From: Sorghum bicolor
Lineage: Eukaryota; Streptophyta; Magnoliopsida; Poales; Poaceae
Length of the DNA: 64,000 bases
Direction: 5' to 3'
NCBI RefSeq assembly: GCF_000003195.3
Contig: NC_012870.2
Location: 5,820,501-5,884,500, forward strand
Shown: in pieces, positions 1-11,941 of the stretch
How the letters are laid out: each line of letters starts with the position of its first letter
How positions within the stretch are numbered: the first letter of the stretch is position 1
Notes under the pieces: model-generated
What the model was told of the DNA's origin: nothing
The model's database searches: none
Seen by the model: only the letters and a program-made list of their open reading frames with translations
Made by a program: the position numbers and the translations under genes

Positions 1-1942
1 TCCGCCCCGCTACAAGTGCGCCCGCCAGCTAGTACTCCATCCGATCCGACGGCAGAGCATGATTTGGGCATCGCCAACCGACGGCTCACGATATGCGAAT
101 TAACGAACACCGGCCGGCCGGTGCGGTCGGGCGCGCTTTATTTTCTCGTGTGCCCGCTATGGGCTGGCTTGGTGCTGGTGGTGCGACGTGAGGGGGACCC
201 CACGAACGAACAGCCCCCGCTCCCGGGCGCGCGTTGTAGCTTAGCCACGAAGGAATGGTCGTCCGCGACGCGTGCACACGTGCCGGGCTACCGGCTCTCC
301 AGTCCGGCCGGCGCCGCGGCTAGCTAGCTAGCAGTAGACTGTCGACTGGGGCCGCGAGGTCGCCCGCGTGGCGGCTCGCCGGAAGCTTGCGGCGCCACCT
401 CGGCGCGCGCGGCACAGTGAGGGTGGTGTGGCGGATGGAGGGCCGCGCGCGCGTGCGTGCGGGCGTGCGTGCATGATGTACGTGTGCGACGTGCAGTACG
501 GTGGTTGGCTCGATCGACCTGCTGGCTGATGTGCTGCTGCCTGCGATGCGAATCAATTGCGAGGCCGCGAAGGGACACACGTCACGCATGTGACAAAAAT
601 TTCTCCTGCACCTTCTTCGTCCATTTAGCGGCTAGGCAACGCATGCAGGTTCAGAGCATCGCGAGCAGCGACGTCGTTACACACGTACGTACGTAGTACA
701 CGCTAAAGCAGTCGGTACACGTATCTCAATTCTCAAAGCTGACACCACCACCTTTTGTTGTTCTAAGTTGACGGGGACGGGTGTGCCTACGCGTGCGAGT
801 GCGACGACGACCGTGTGTGGAACTGTGGATGACACAGTGGTGGCCATCGATCCATATGCATTAACAATGCCGGCGGTGATCATCTTCAACACGTGCTGCA
901 ACCTGCGTCATGCGAGTGCTCCATCGTGCTAATAAGACTCACTGGTATAGATTCATGGAAACTCACAGATCTTGGCTGGCTCATCGATGATGATCTTATG
1001 ATAAGCTCGCGTTTGTTAACGGTCTAAACCTAGCAGCCTGTACGCGTGTATTTCCGGCCCGTTGCTGTCAGAGCGAGCTGTCTGGATCAGGCAGTAATTG
1101 GAGCCGCCACAGTCATTCAAGAACGTCGGCTAACGACGAAAACCTAAAGCAAGTGAATGCGACGGATCGAGCTTCACGAGTATCTTCTAGCTCGTGCATG
1201 GAATAGTGTCCATTCTTACCGGATCCGTCACGAAACTTGGCGCGCAAGTTTTATTTATCGCCACGCCTCGTCATGTCTTGCTGCTGCATCGATGCATATA
1301 TATATGCCACCTTTTTTTTTTGCCTGCCTGCAAGAAAATTTGGCGCAAGTTTTTGCACATACGCGTCTCGTCTGCTCGATGAAAGGATCGGTACGTGCAG
1401 TATGTAGTGTGAGGTGCAAATTTTTGCGATATGGATGCATCGAGCAGATCGACGACGTATATGCACGGCGGTGGGATTGCTTTATGCATGAAAGGTTCCG
1501 TAGGTTCGAAAGATACATACCAGCCTTCCCTTTCATCCATCTTTTTATCCTCACCGCGTTCACACATGCAATAAGGTCTTGTTTTTGGAACCAGAGTAGA
1601 CATGTAACTAATTTGTATTAGGAGTTTCGTTCCTTTTATGTAGTATGACACTCTTTTCTGCTGTGTGGAGTGACTTGCTTAAAGTAAGAGACATATACTT
1701 GCAGGGGCGGCATGTAACAAGCAAAAGTGAGGAAAAAACAAGAATGTGAAAAGATTTCCCTAGATTTTTCATGAACCATTTATGTAGAAAATTTCCCTTT
1801 GTTATTTCTGCTTGGTGAACAACAAGATATATATGCTTGTATCCAAGCAGGTTTTAAATTGTGCAGGTTGTGATATTTAGGGGTAGCCTCCTCCAAAAAC
1901 TATAGAAAACTATGGCAGAATATAGTTTTTCCGATCAACTGT
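1..1942. other. Left-edge non-coding region, GC-rich then AT-rich
   Basis: The first ~900 bases are GC-rich and carry several overlapping short open frames on both strands, none with a recognisable domain or a biased third-codon position. From about 900 to 1942 the sequence becomes AT-rich. It could be the promoter or UTR of a gene lying to the left of the window, but I see no splice structure or TATA box that would fix this. Confidence 0.5.
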
Positions 1943-1949
1943 ATGGGGA

Positions 1950-1972
1950 GGGGGGGGGGGGGGGGGGGGGGG
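1950..1972. repeat. 23-base poly-G homopolymer
   Basis: An uninterrupted run of 23 G residues follows GGGGA, so almost the whole 1945-1972 stretch is guanine. Such tracts can fold as G-quadruplexes and are prone to length errors in replication and sequencing; the exact length should be regarded as uncertain. Confidence 0.9.
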
Positions 1973-2342
1973 TCCCACCTACTTTTCATTGAACGAGTGA
2001 GCAATTGGCACAGCGGTTACACGAAAAATGCCCGATCGACATACTGCAGGGAAGAGGTAGCGGAAAATAGTGAAAGCTATTTCATTTCGAAGATGCGCGA
2101 AAATTTTATGAAGGGGCGAGCATGATGCTGCAAAACACCTCCAGTAGCTTGTCGCCTCTGATGATTTATGGAAGATGATCACAATGCTTAAGGCCCATTG
2201 GTGATTGGATTTGGCTTTCGAAGCAGCAGATAAGTTGGTTCCTGGATGTCATGGTGAAGGAGTTGATCCTCTTTTGGCATGTGTAGACCGTTTCCTCAAA
2301 CTTAGTAACTTAGGGCATCCAGTAGATGTTGGATAATCGTGT

Positions 2343-2483
2343 TCTGGATATACTTCTACTAAGTGGTTAGTTCTTCCTCGTGGCAAACAATTCTATGTTG
2401 TTGGCATTGGAGCAGTATGCTGGTCGATCTGGGAGGTGAGGAACATGATATGTTTTGATGGGGAAAACTCAGCAATCCCCTAG
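2343..2483 (+). pseudogene. LINE-type reverse transcriptase C-terminal (zf-RVT-like) remnant
   Basis: One frame from 2343 reads a stretch with the pattern W..PRGK.FY..GIGAVCWSIW..RN...FDG and then stops at TAG 2481. This resembles the conserved tail of plant non-LTR retrotransposon polyproteins (zf-RVT and the A-x-CW-x-IW-x-x-RN-x-x-x-F box just after it). No upstream RT domain is readable, so this is a short decayed fragment. Family assignment rests only on this motif; the exact borders are not visible. Confidence 0.5.
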
Positions 2484-3814
2484 AAATTGTAAGTCACGGT
2501 TGTACTTTGATGAAATTCTGAGCAGATCTTTAGAAGGAAATGGACAAAGGCGTGGAAACTATGTTCAAGATTGTTGTGCAACTTCTGTACGTCCAAGAAA
2601 CGTCGTGTCAATACTCAGCCCTACCTGCTGCGCTAGATAAACCCTAAAATGCAAGTCAGGACTCTGAGCACTGAGGAAGCGCAAAAATGCTGCTGCTTAG
2701 TTTCAATTTTGATGTGAAAATTAATGTAATTTTCCGCTTTTGCTGTGTCCATTGGTTGTACCTAAATGTAGGGGTTCAAGTGCCCATAGCTACCATATAA
2801 CGTTTTGTTTCTGTGTCTTTCTGAACTGTTCTTTTTTTTTTGAGAGAAAACATATTCTAATGTATTTTCGTTGCCAGTCATGGAAATGAGGAGATCCCTT
2901 GTTCGAAAAAGAAGTTATATAGCTTACTTAGCACTCTAGATGTCTCTTATATATTTTCTCTCATCTCACAGTAAGGCTTAAAAAGATCTATGTTTCTGTT
3001 ATGATATAATGATCGGTTATGATATAATGATCGATAATGGCCTGAATTCTCCTCGGTTCGAAAAAAGTAGCATGCATGTCACTCTCGTTTCACATATTAC
3101 ACGTGCTTTTCGGTCGAGGTTCAAGTTGATTTAGGGGCACCTATAATTAATTTCTCTCTTTCACGAGATTCCAACAAAGTTCCAAGATCCAAAGAAAGAT
3201 AACTGTTGTGTCTTTGTCAATCTACTACTGTAGCTTTTCACCAGAAAAGGTATTGTAGCTTATTAATTAGGTTCCAATGCAACGCAAGTTACAATAAAAG
3301 GAATGGTAAATAAATGATGAGGAAATCTGGAATTCTCTGCCGTCCAAACTTCCTCCGTTGATCAGTGGTGGCGTCAACAACTTTCCCGCGACCAGTTTTT
3401 CAATAAAAAGAGAACATGCATGCATGCAACCAAGTGATAAAACATACTAGTGTCCGCATTGCATCATGCCATTGCCATATATACATATACTACAAATTAG
3501 AGCATTTGTAGTGCATGTACTCCTACTACTCTACTAGCAGCTGCTGAAAGGATCACAGCACGCCTCATATATACAAAGGGCTTATATATAAGGGCATACA
3601 TGCATACTAGCTAGTGCTATTGTATACTAGAACCGACCATGCACCACGCCAGCAACAGTAGCTACGTACGTGTACGTCGATCGTATGTGACTCGTGAGGC
3701 CCATATGGTGACATGTAAGGAATATGTAGCTACTCCGCGTTGTGAGTATATATAGTATACCGAGTGGATTAATTAAAATTGTACACAAATATATGAACTT
3801 TGTGCTGCCGTCTA
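2484..3814. other. AT-rich spacer, no gene seen
   Basis: No open frame of note. There is a TATA-like stretch near 3582-3594 (CTTATATATAAGGG) and runs of GCATGCATGC, but no recognisable transcript downstream. I see nothing else here that I can support. Confidence 0.5.
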
Positions 3815-4052
3815 GGCCTTGTTTAGTTCAAAAAAAAATTACAAAATTTTTTGATTCTCCGTCATATCGAATCTTGCGGCATATGCATACATCATTAAAT
3901 ATAAATAAAAAAATAACTAACTGCATAATTTATCTATAATTTTCGAGACGAATCCTTTAAACCTAGTTAGTCCATGATTGAATATAATATTTGTCAAATA
4001 CAAATGAAATTGCTACCGTGCTCATTTTATATTTTTTTTGGAAAACAAGACC
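3815..4052. mobile_element. MITE, GGCCTTGTTTAGTT family
   Basis: Starts GGCCTTGTTTAGTTC and ends in the inverted form AAAACAAGACC. The interior shares the family's blocks (CGAATCTTGCGGCA..ATGCAT, CCTAGTTAGTCCATGATTG, TTTGTCAAATACAAA). It has no coding capacity. Target duplication is not clear for this copy. Confidence 0.8.
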
Positions 4053-4413
4053 TAGCTTTGCTAGAGATCCATGTTTTAAATAGCGAGCTAAGGCTAAGGT
4101 GTTTAGCGTTTTATAAACCATAATTAGCGTACTTTAACGGCAAAATTGTGGATGAACGTAAATAGCGGCATAATTTTTTTCAAGCTATTTCAAGCTATAG
4201 CGGCAAAAATAGCGGACTATTTTTTTCCATGCTAGAGATGAAATAAACAATGCAAGGTCATTCTGCTTTCCAATACCCCAACGAAACGATTGCAAACCCG
4301 TTTTGCTTTCAATCGCAAGCGTTAAATTTCGCAGCCTCAGCTCCGTCGTCGCTTTGCAGTCTTCACCGTACCTGATCTTCTGTCAGGAAAAAAAGAAACA
4401 AGCTGGCCACTAA

Positions 4414-4631
4414 GAGCCTGTTTAGTTCTAAAATTTTTTCAAAATTTTCTATTATATCGAATCTTTAGATGTATACACAAAGCACTAAATATAGATTAAA
4501 AATTAATTAATTATAGTTTATTTATAATTTACAAGATAAATCTTTTAAGTTAATCTATAATTAGATAATAATTATAAAATATAAATAAAAATGCTATATT
4601 AACGGAACCTAAAAATTTTCGCATCTAAACC
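4414..4631. mobile_element. Degenerate MITE of the GGCCTTGTTTAGTT family
   Basis: Begins GAGCCTGTTTAGTTCTAAAA after TAA and carries the family blocks (ATATCGAATCTTTAGA, GCACTAAATATAGAT). The right end is worn (GGAACCTAAAAATTTT, then CATCTAAACC), so the 3' border is approximate. Confidence 0.6.
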
Positions 4632-5045
4632 AACGGGTGGTCTTGGTCCAAGCCACTCCTATAGCGCGTACAGGTGTCTTAATTTGGTTCACTAGTCGCC
4701 ACCGTTGTCGATCGCTTTCCTCGTCGAGTCCAAGCTCGCCACCTGGGCCAGTACATCATATCGATCAGCATGCAGGGACACAAAGGGGTCGGTCAAGTAG
4801 GAGTACTGGCTTAAACAAATAATGGAGCTAGGGACAGCATCTGGAAAAAGAAGTGATAATGAAGGAATATACTACAAATAAAAGCGCGCGTAACTCTTAC
4901 AAAAGACGCAAATTATGAGATTTGAGCGATAGTTGCTCGTGCGCTTTCGAATTATTACACATACGGGTGTTTAACGTTTGGCTAGCTTTGGGCATAAATG
5001 CGCTGTGTCTCGCTGTCCAGAATCCTGAAGCTGGTCGGTCAGCAT
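4632..5045. other. Short spacer between MITEs
   Basis: No gene, repeat or structured signal recognised apart from short chance open frames. Confidence 0.5.
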
Positions 5046-5286
5046 GGCCTTGTTTAGTTCCGAAAAATTTTTCGGATTTCGCTACGGTAGCACTTTCATT
5101 TTTATTTGACAGATATTATTCAATCATGAACTAACTAGGATCAAAAGATTCGTCTCGTGATTTACAGTTAAACTGAATTAGTTTTTATTTTCGTCTATAT
5201 TTAATGCTTTATGTATATGCCACAAGATTCGATGTGATGGGGAATCTTGAAAACTTCTTGGATTTCAGACTAAACTAAACAAGGCC
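5046..5286. mobile_element. MITE, GGCCTTGTTTAGTT family
   Basis: GGCCTTGTTTAGTTCC at the left, inverted ACTAAACAAGGCC at the right, about 241 bp. Interior blocks GCTACGGTAGCACTTTC, AACTAACTAGG and TTCGATGTGATG match the other copies, in reverse orientation to the copy at 3815. Confidence 0.85.
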
Positions 5287-5346
5287 CGATCGATAGAAAA
5301 ACTGCACTTTGTTGAATGAAAATGGGTTCTCTTTTTCTCTCTCTAA

Positions 5347-5552
5347 GGTCACTCTCAATGTATGTTTCATGAAAGTGTCATGCATATTAAATAGGGTGCC
5401 ACATAAGCATAATTGCTGACTTGGCAGAGTCATTAAATAAAGGAGTTTCATCAGATAAGAGAGGAATTTCATCCCCATGAAACTCTTGTGGCTCGGTTAC
5501 CTAGTTTATAGTCTTGGTAACTGTGTCATGAAACTATGCATTGAGACTAGCC
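5347..5552. mobile_element. Tourist-like MITE with TAA target duplication
   Basis: Terminal repeats GGTCACTCTCAATGTATG and, at the right, CTATGCATTGAGACTAGCC are inverted relatives; TAA flanks both ends (5344-5346 and 5553-5555). About 206 bp, non-coding. A related longer element lies at 30487-30852. Confidence 0.75.
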
Positions 5553-5623
5553 TAAGAGCTATGTCCCTAGTATAGAAATAGTTTGTAATGGCGACATTTT
5601 TTTGGATCTTTATTGGCAGTTTA

Positions 5624-5852
5624 GACCTTGCTTAGTTGATGAATTTTTTTGAATTTAGGTACTATAGCACTTCCGTTTATATTTAATAATTATTGTTCAA
5701 CCATGGACTAACTAGACTTAAAAAATTGTCTCGTAAATTATAGATAAACTGTACAATTAATTATTTTTTATTTATATTTCATGCTTCATACATGTATCAC
5801 AAGATTCAATGTGACGAAGAATTTTGAAAAATTCTGGGAACTAAACAAGGCC
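5624..5852. mobile_element. MITE, GGCCTTGTTTAGTT family, TTA duplication
   Basis: Begins GACCTTGCTTAGTT and ends GGAACTAAACAAGGCC; TTA flanks both ends (5621-5623, 5853-5855). About 229 bp and non-coding. Confidence 0.85.
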
Positions 5853-5855
5853 TTA

Positions 5856-6753
5856 GTGAATTGTAGTGTGAAAGTCAAGTGAAACTGTGGATATTCTTCT
5901 GATGTCAGCTCTAAAGTCACCAATGTAACACCATTTACCTGACGATTGGCTTAACGGCTAATGCGCTAATTAAGCCAATTGCGAAATGATTGAAATAAGA
6001 AAGAGACATGCACATTGCTAAAAAAGAATATTCACTCAATTGTTTCAAATAACATTATATATGAATAAACATAACAATCACTAATGCATAATTTAACATA
6101 TAGATATGAATAATTAATATATTTATAATAAACAAATTCATCATCTAGATCTAAATCGTGAAAATCTTAATCTTCCCTAGGAACATGTGAAGCTACCTTA
6201 TACAACAATATTAGGACACTAACTATAGTTAATACGGTACTAAAATACCAAAACAAATATACTCTCTCTGTACACAAACCATGAAAATCTGGATCTAATT
6301 AGGCCACAAATTATGAACAATTCGTCCAAAAAGACATAGGGTAGACATTAACTATTAAGAAACCTCCTTCATCACAGAAATAAAAATCAAAACCTCCCTC
6401 ATGGTATTTTGTAAGTTTTGGACCTTTAAGGGTGCCAACAATAAAAGGGGGCTCGGTTTGAATAGTGTTTCTCGAGAAATAAAGGGTATTTATGAAAATA
6501 TTTATACTAGCGCTATCTTATGAAAATCGCTAGTGTAAATAATTTTGCACAGATGGTCAATAGCCAGGGGCATACACTTTAGTTGTTATTGGCGCATGCT
6601 CTTTATGAACTGTTGGTGAAAAAAAAAAATCAGAGGTCAGCACTATTTGTTTCTGTACTTAAGAGGATGTTTTGGTACGGCCCCAGCTTCAACAACTGCA
6701 AAGAAGCTGGAGACGCTGAACAAAGCGCTTTAGGAGGAGGAGTCATTTTCTAG
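5856..6753. other. AT-rich spacer left of the CACTA element
   Basis: AT-rich, no open frame of note and no recognised repeat family. The last ~100 bases (GCTTCAACAACTGCAAAGAAGCTGG region) continue conceptually with the sequence at 18072 once the CACTA element is removed. Confidence 0.5.
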
Positions 6754-6848
6754 TGGTACTGCAGAATGAGGCATTGATCGATGTCCAAAATAGCCAAAAA
6801 CTTCGGGTTTTTTGCGGTCCGGGGTTAAAGACCCATTTAACACCGGTT

Positions 6849-9766
6849 CGTAACACCCTAAAAAAAATTTTGCTCTTTTTTTAAATTAGGTGAAAAATTA
6901 TTTATTTAGGAATTATTATGCTCATGAAACATAGGAAAATAATATTTTCATTTAAATAAAATTAATCATAGGACTTAGCAACTTGTTGTACATTCATGCT
7001 GGAGTATATTAAATTTTGTCTTGTTGACTTTTGGTTTGAATTTAATTGCATTAAAATTCTCTTCAAAAGAAAGCTTTAGAAAAAAAATATGGAAAAAAAG
7101 GGAAGCACCCTGTACTTCCCCTCTCGGCCCAACCCCGTTTCTTCACACCCCCGCGACCCAGCTTTCCCTGCCCCGGCCCAATTCGCTGCGGCCCAGCAGC
7201 GCAGGCGCGCTCCCTCTCCCCTCTCGCTTGGCCCGCTGACGGCCGGGACCCCGCGCTTCTCTGGCTGACAGTCCGACCCCACGCGGCAGCGTCCCACTCC
7301 TCCTTCCTATCTTCTTCCCCAACCGTGAAGGACTGGGACTCTGCCGATGGAGAGCACCCTCGTCCCGGATTCCACGGGATACGGTTTCCTTCACCATATC
7401 GCAGCTATATGAGGTCCCGGCTCTCTCTCCGTGATTCAGTTTCGTCGCCTTGGATGCCCAGCCGCACGCTGCGAGCCGCTAAATCCCATCGTAGAGCAGA
7501 TCTCGCTTGCCGCCGTGGTGTACATCCCCTGCTGCGCGGAGGTCGCCAACAAACCGTGTGTCGGGTTTCGCAGCTAGGAGACGGAGCTTCCGAGCCCCTT
7601 CCCATGTTCTCTCCCGATCCCAGTAGCCCGTGCGATATCGCCGAACATCGCAGGGGGTTCTCGTTCGCGGATCCGCGCGGCACGTCTTCCCCGAGGTCAA
7701 TCCGCGCCTTGAAAACCGCCTAGGTGAACTCGCGGTGAGCTCCTCTACCCCGTGGTGTTTTCCTTTCGCGAAACGGTGCTCGGAATCGAGAAGCCCGTCG
7801 TCGCCGGCGAACTTCCGGCCATGGAGCTGCCGTGAAGCTCCTGGGCGCCGCCGGCCGAAACCCACCCATCCCCTGGATGCGTTCTGGACCCTCGGATCAG
7901 GATCCAACGGATGAAAACAGAACTTACCCCTTCGCTGGTTTTTATCTTAAAGAGCCCCTGTGTTTTCTCGGAATAAACCCGCGGTCCCTGGCGCCTTTGA
8001 GAAATTACGTTTTGCTGTTTTGAAAACGTAAACCGCCACAGTTTGAATTAAAATACGTTTTAAGTATTTACAGTTTTGCCACTGATTTTATAATGCTCAT
8101 AAAATATTCATTTTAACTCCGTTTTTGTCCATTCAAATTCCGTTGGATTCGTATTTACGATCTCTACATGTTAGAATTATTAGTTTACTGTTTTGAAACT
8201 TTTTTAATTCTGCAGTAGCATTTAATTAATTATTTCTCTATAGGAAATCTTAGAAAATTCATATCTTCTCCGTTTTAATTCTGATTTTCGTGAACTTTAC
8301 GTTTGTGTGATCGTAGTGCTGCGTAGAATATTTTTATAAACCTTTATATTTGTTTTACCACTGTTTGGTGTATTGTTCTAATTATAGCTTGTCTGCTTCG
8401 TGTATGATTGTCTACATTGGATTGCGTGTTGTTGATTGATGATTGGGATTAGACGGTGAGTCGTACGTTGGTGCTCAAGATCAAGCCTTTGAAGACCAGC
8501 AGGCTCAGGAGGGCTTTGATTAAGGCAAGTATAACTTGGGATCATCCTTGTTACCTACACACTTTTAATACATATATCATATGCATGTGTCCACCTTGAT
8601 GACCTTAGCAAAATCATAGATGATTGTTATCTTGAATTCCTTGTTACCTATTTGGATATGCATTTGGGTAGTTTTGCTAGTGCTTTATTATAATCCATGA
8701 TCTTGTAACATGAATATTTGAATATACAATAAACAATAAAATAAGCTTTCTAGCAACTTGAATATAAAGGGTGGAAAGAACTCTAGCTTTTGCTGGATTG
8801 ATCTTGACCCTCCATAAGGACTTATCCCTTGGCAAAAGCTGGGACAACTCGTACAACCATGAGGGCTATATGGCTCTGGCTTTAGTCAAGTATGAGTAAG
8901 CTTTTCTAGCTTGTTAGAGGTTACCCGAAAGGGCGGAGGGGCTGAACCGTTTTGGGTATAGTGCGAGCCCCTGTCCCTATGTGTATAGGCTGCGCGTCAT
9001 TGTGCCATTCGGAAGGGGGGTATCTATATCTGCGCGCAAAGGAAACCTTGCGGCCCTAACATGTTAGACGAACCTTTGAAAGACTTCATAGTGAACCCTG
9101 CCGACCTTCCTTGGTAGTGGGTTAAGAGGCTGATCACCTCGGGCAAAAGGGTAAATCACGACTCATGGGTAAAGATGTACAACCTCTGCAGAGTGTTAAA
9201 TCTGGTATACTAGCCGTGCCCACGGATACGGGCGGCCCGGAAAACTGACGGAATAGATGGACACTGATGAACGTGAATAATGATAATAAATGATGGTTTA
9301 TTATGTTGTTTATATGTGTTATTCTTAATTCTTGTATACATTGATCATGTGGTTATGGGATTATTTATGCTACCTTGATATTTGCTATCCAATGATTAAA
9401 CATGCTATCAACTACTAAAAGCGAAATGCAGTCAAACCAGTGTCAGCTATTTGAGCCTCATGAACCCCTGGTTATACTTGTTGAGTACGATATGTGCTCA
9501 CTCTTGCAATTTCCCCCACACCTCAGGAGAAGTTTTGGGCTTGTGATCAACCAGTCAGTTTGATCCTGTGGAGGAGTTAATACCCGAAGTTTGGAGTTAT
9601 CTATCCGCTGTTTGATACTGAAGGTTATCTCTTTTATACTAAGTACGTTATATGTTTATGCATTGTCTTTTGATATTACCCCTTATTTGTAGCTATATGT
9701 GAGATTTGGCTTCTAAAGCTCACATATGGTGCATATCTGGTTTTGTTCTTAAAATCGGGTATTACA
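6849..9766 (+). repeat. 5' LTR (2918 bp)
   Basis: Pairs base for base with 11942-14859 at a constant offset of 5093. I noticed only two internal substitutions (7653 G versus 12746 A; 7898 C versus 12991 T) plus the first base (C versus T). The GC-rich part at about 7100-7920 produces long open frames on both strands with no recognisable product. Confidence 0.95.
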
Positions 9767-9769
9767 AAG

Positions 9770-9790
9770 TGGTATCAGAGCAATGCTGGC
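9770..9790 (+). other. Primer binding site, initiator tRNA-Met type
   Basis: TGGTATCAGAGC starts three bases after the left LTR end; this is the exact complement of the 3' end of plant initiator tRNA-Met and continues with a partial match. It fixes the retrotransposon strand as +. Confidence 0.9.
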
Positions 9791-11927
9791 TGTAGGACGC
9801 AAGCCTAGTTAGAAATTGGTCGTCTTAAGGTTTTGGAATTGTCATAAAATCCTTGCTCTATAAACCTTGGTACTTTCATCCATACTATATCCCTATCCTT
9901 GCTATTTGTCTCTACCTTGTTGCTTATTTTAAAAGTACTTGTTCTCACCTTCACTCCTTGATTTGGTATGCTTTTAGAACCTTTTCTTATCACCTTCTTG
10001 CGTCTTTGAAATATAAGTTTTACGATCTCTACCCTTACTATGAAGAGAACGATAGTATCGCAAGTTGAGTGAAGTGTGAACCTTCGATGCTTAGTTGGTT
10101 TGTTATTATGTTTATGCTTGATTTGGATCTTTGTAATGAGTGCAATGATTTTGTGGGATTTCTCCACAATATCATTTAGTTTATAGGCCTAAGGCATAAG
10201 GATTAATGAAATAAGTAGTTGGGTATGGCTATCTTCTGTTTCTGTCCTTTGCTGTTTTCTGGAGCAGTCTGCAATGATTCTGGTGTATCTTCAAGATCTG
10301 ATCGTGAAAAGTTTATCCAATTTTTCTGGGAACAACTAGACTTCAATATATTTCTCTGACCACAAGAATCACCCTCATAGCTGTTATGGTTTGGAATTTA
10401 CAAAAATCACAAAATGATACATATGTTCTGTCAGGAATCTGGACCAGTTTTGGTTGCCTAATATTTGAGACCAATATAACTATAGAATTTGGAAAAGTGT
10501 TCTATATAAAAGATGTAGAAAATTTGATAATCTTTCCAACGGTATAAGATGGAACTTATTTGGATAAGTAGAACCTGAGATATGATATTTACAATTGGAT
10601 GTTTCTGTTCTGTATCAAAGTCTGGGCAGTTTTGGTATTCCCCATTTTCGGCCAACTTGAAGTCAGAAGCTGGGAAAGAGTTGTATACGAAAGTTGTAGA
10701 GGATTTAATAAGCTTTTAAACAATATAAGGATCATCTACAGATGATTTAAGGAGCTCTAGATATAATTTCTGGAAGTTATTGCACCTTGGCTGAGACATT
10801 ATCAGGAAGGATATTATGTTTGGTTATTACCTATGCTTAAAGACAGAACCTAAGGAGGACTTCTACATGAAAGTTGTAGGGAATTTCATAAGTTTTCTAA
10901 CGATATAATCTGCAACTCTATTGGATTAACGGAATAAGAGTTATACCTGTTTTACTACGCTGGTATTTTTCATATCGCGAGGAAATTTCAGGATACCTGT
11001 TTGCTCCACTGCACATAAGTTCTTTAGGATGTTAGAAGTTCTCAATGTTAACTTGTCTGGAAAGTATGCAAGCTACCTTTCTTGGTCCCCTAGTTGACTT
11101 TTCTTAAGGGGGGTAGCCCAATTAAAGAACTACAAGGAGAAGAAGTGGTTAATAACTGGAACATCTACAAGGACATCAAGAGCTTGGTATGTTGGTTTGT
11201 TTCAAGATATCATTTCACTTGGAGTGTGCTAATACCAATGGAGGTTTATGTCATGGCTGATACTCATGGATTGAGAGTTGTGAGGATCAGATGACACCAA
11301 AGTTTACGAAGTTATAATTGGATGCGAGAGTGAAACAACTTAACTGTGATAAGAGTACCGATAATTAGAACTTAGTGATGAAGCTAACATTGGATCAAGA
11401 GACTCGGTACAAATGAATTTAAAAGACTATGATGTGTAGCGTCTAAAAAGGATAGGAGAATTAGTTCCTAATGTCCCCCAACCAACCTCGTCTTAAGGGG
11501 GTAGTACGTTGATATCACTAGAAGATGCATTTTAAACTATCATGAAGTGATAACTGTCTTCCGAGATATCTTATGGTTATGTGCACGCAAAGGAGTGGCC
11601 TATGCTACTCAGTGGAAAATTTTCTTAACCGCACCATGAGGGAAAAGAATCGAGTATCAAGGTGGTCCACTCCTACATGAGGAGGCAAATCTATGCTAAG
11701 TTATCACGACTTTGAGTTGTAAGTCAAATGGTTAGAATTCAAGATGGACTTTGATCAATGATGGATAATAAACATCCTATGGAAACTTTGTTCATAAGTT
11801 ATGATCCCGAGACATAAGTGTTTGCAGTTGGAATGCAAGTTGTGAAGTTGAAATAGTGATCAAGATCTTTTCCTGTTTCTCTTTTGGAATCCGTGCTCTT
11901 CCGAATCTCGAGGACGAGATTCATTTT
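9791..11927 (+). other. Non-coding interior of the LTR retrotransposon with 180-bp degenerate repeats
   Basis: No gag, protease, RT or integrase frame is present; the longest frames are short and unremarkable. Three blocks resembling GAAAGTTGTAGAGAATTT..ATAAG.TTTCTAACGATATAA recur near 10508, 10688 and 10868, that is at 180-bp spacing, each followed by variable sequence. They look like tandem copies of one degenerate unit. Confidence 0.7.
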
Positions 11928-11938
11928 AAGGGGGATAG
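11928..11938 (+). other. Polypurine tract
   Basis: AAGGGGGATAG immediately precedes the right LTR (three bases before TGTAAC), as expected for the plus-strand DNA primer of reverse transcription. Confidence 0.85.
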
Positions 11939-11941
11939 ATT

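Noticed and set aside
1157..1621. 154-codon plus-strand frame
   Set aside because: Low-GC sequence with overlapping minus frames, no motif, no splice or promoter context.
7076..8023. Several 60-142 codon frames on both strands in the left LTR, repeated exactly in the right LTR
   Set aside because: They overlap on opposite strands in a GC-rich LTR segment, show no domain, and their conservation is explained by the youth of the LTR pair.
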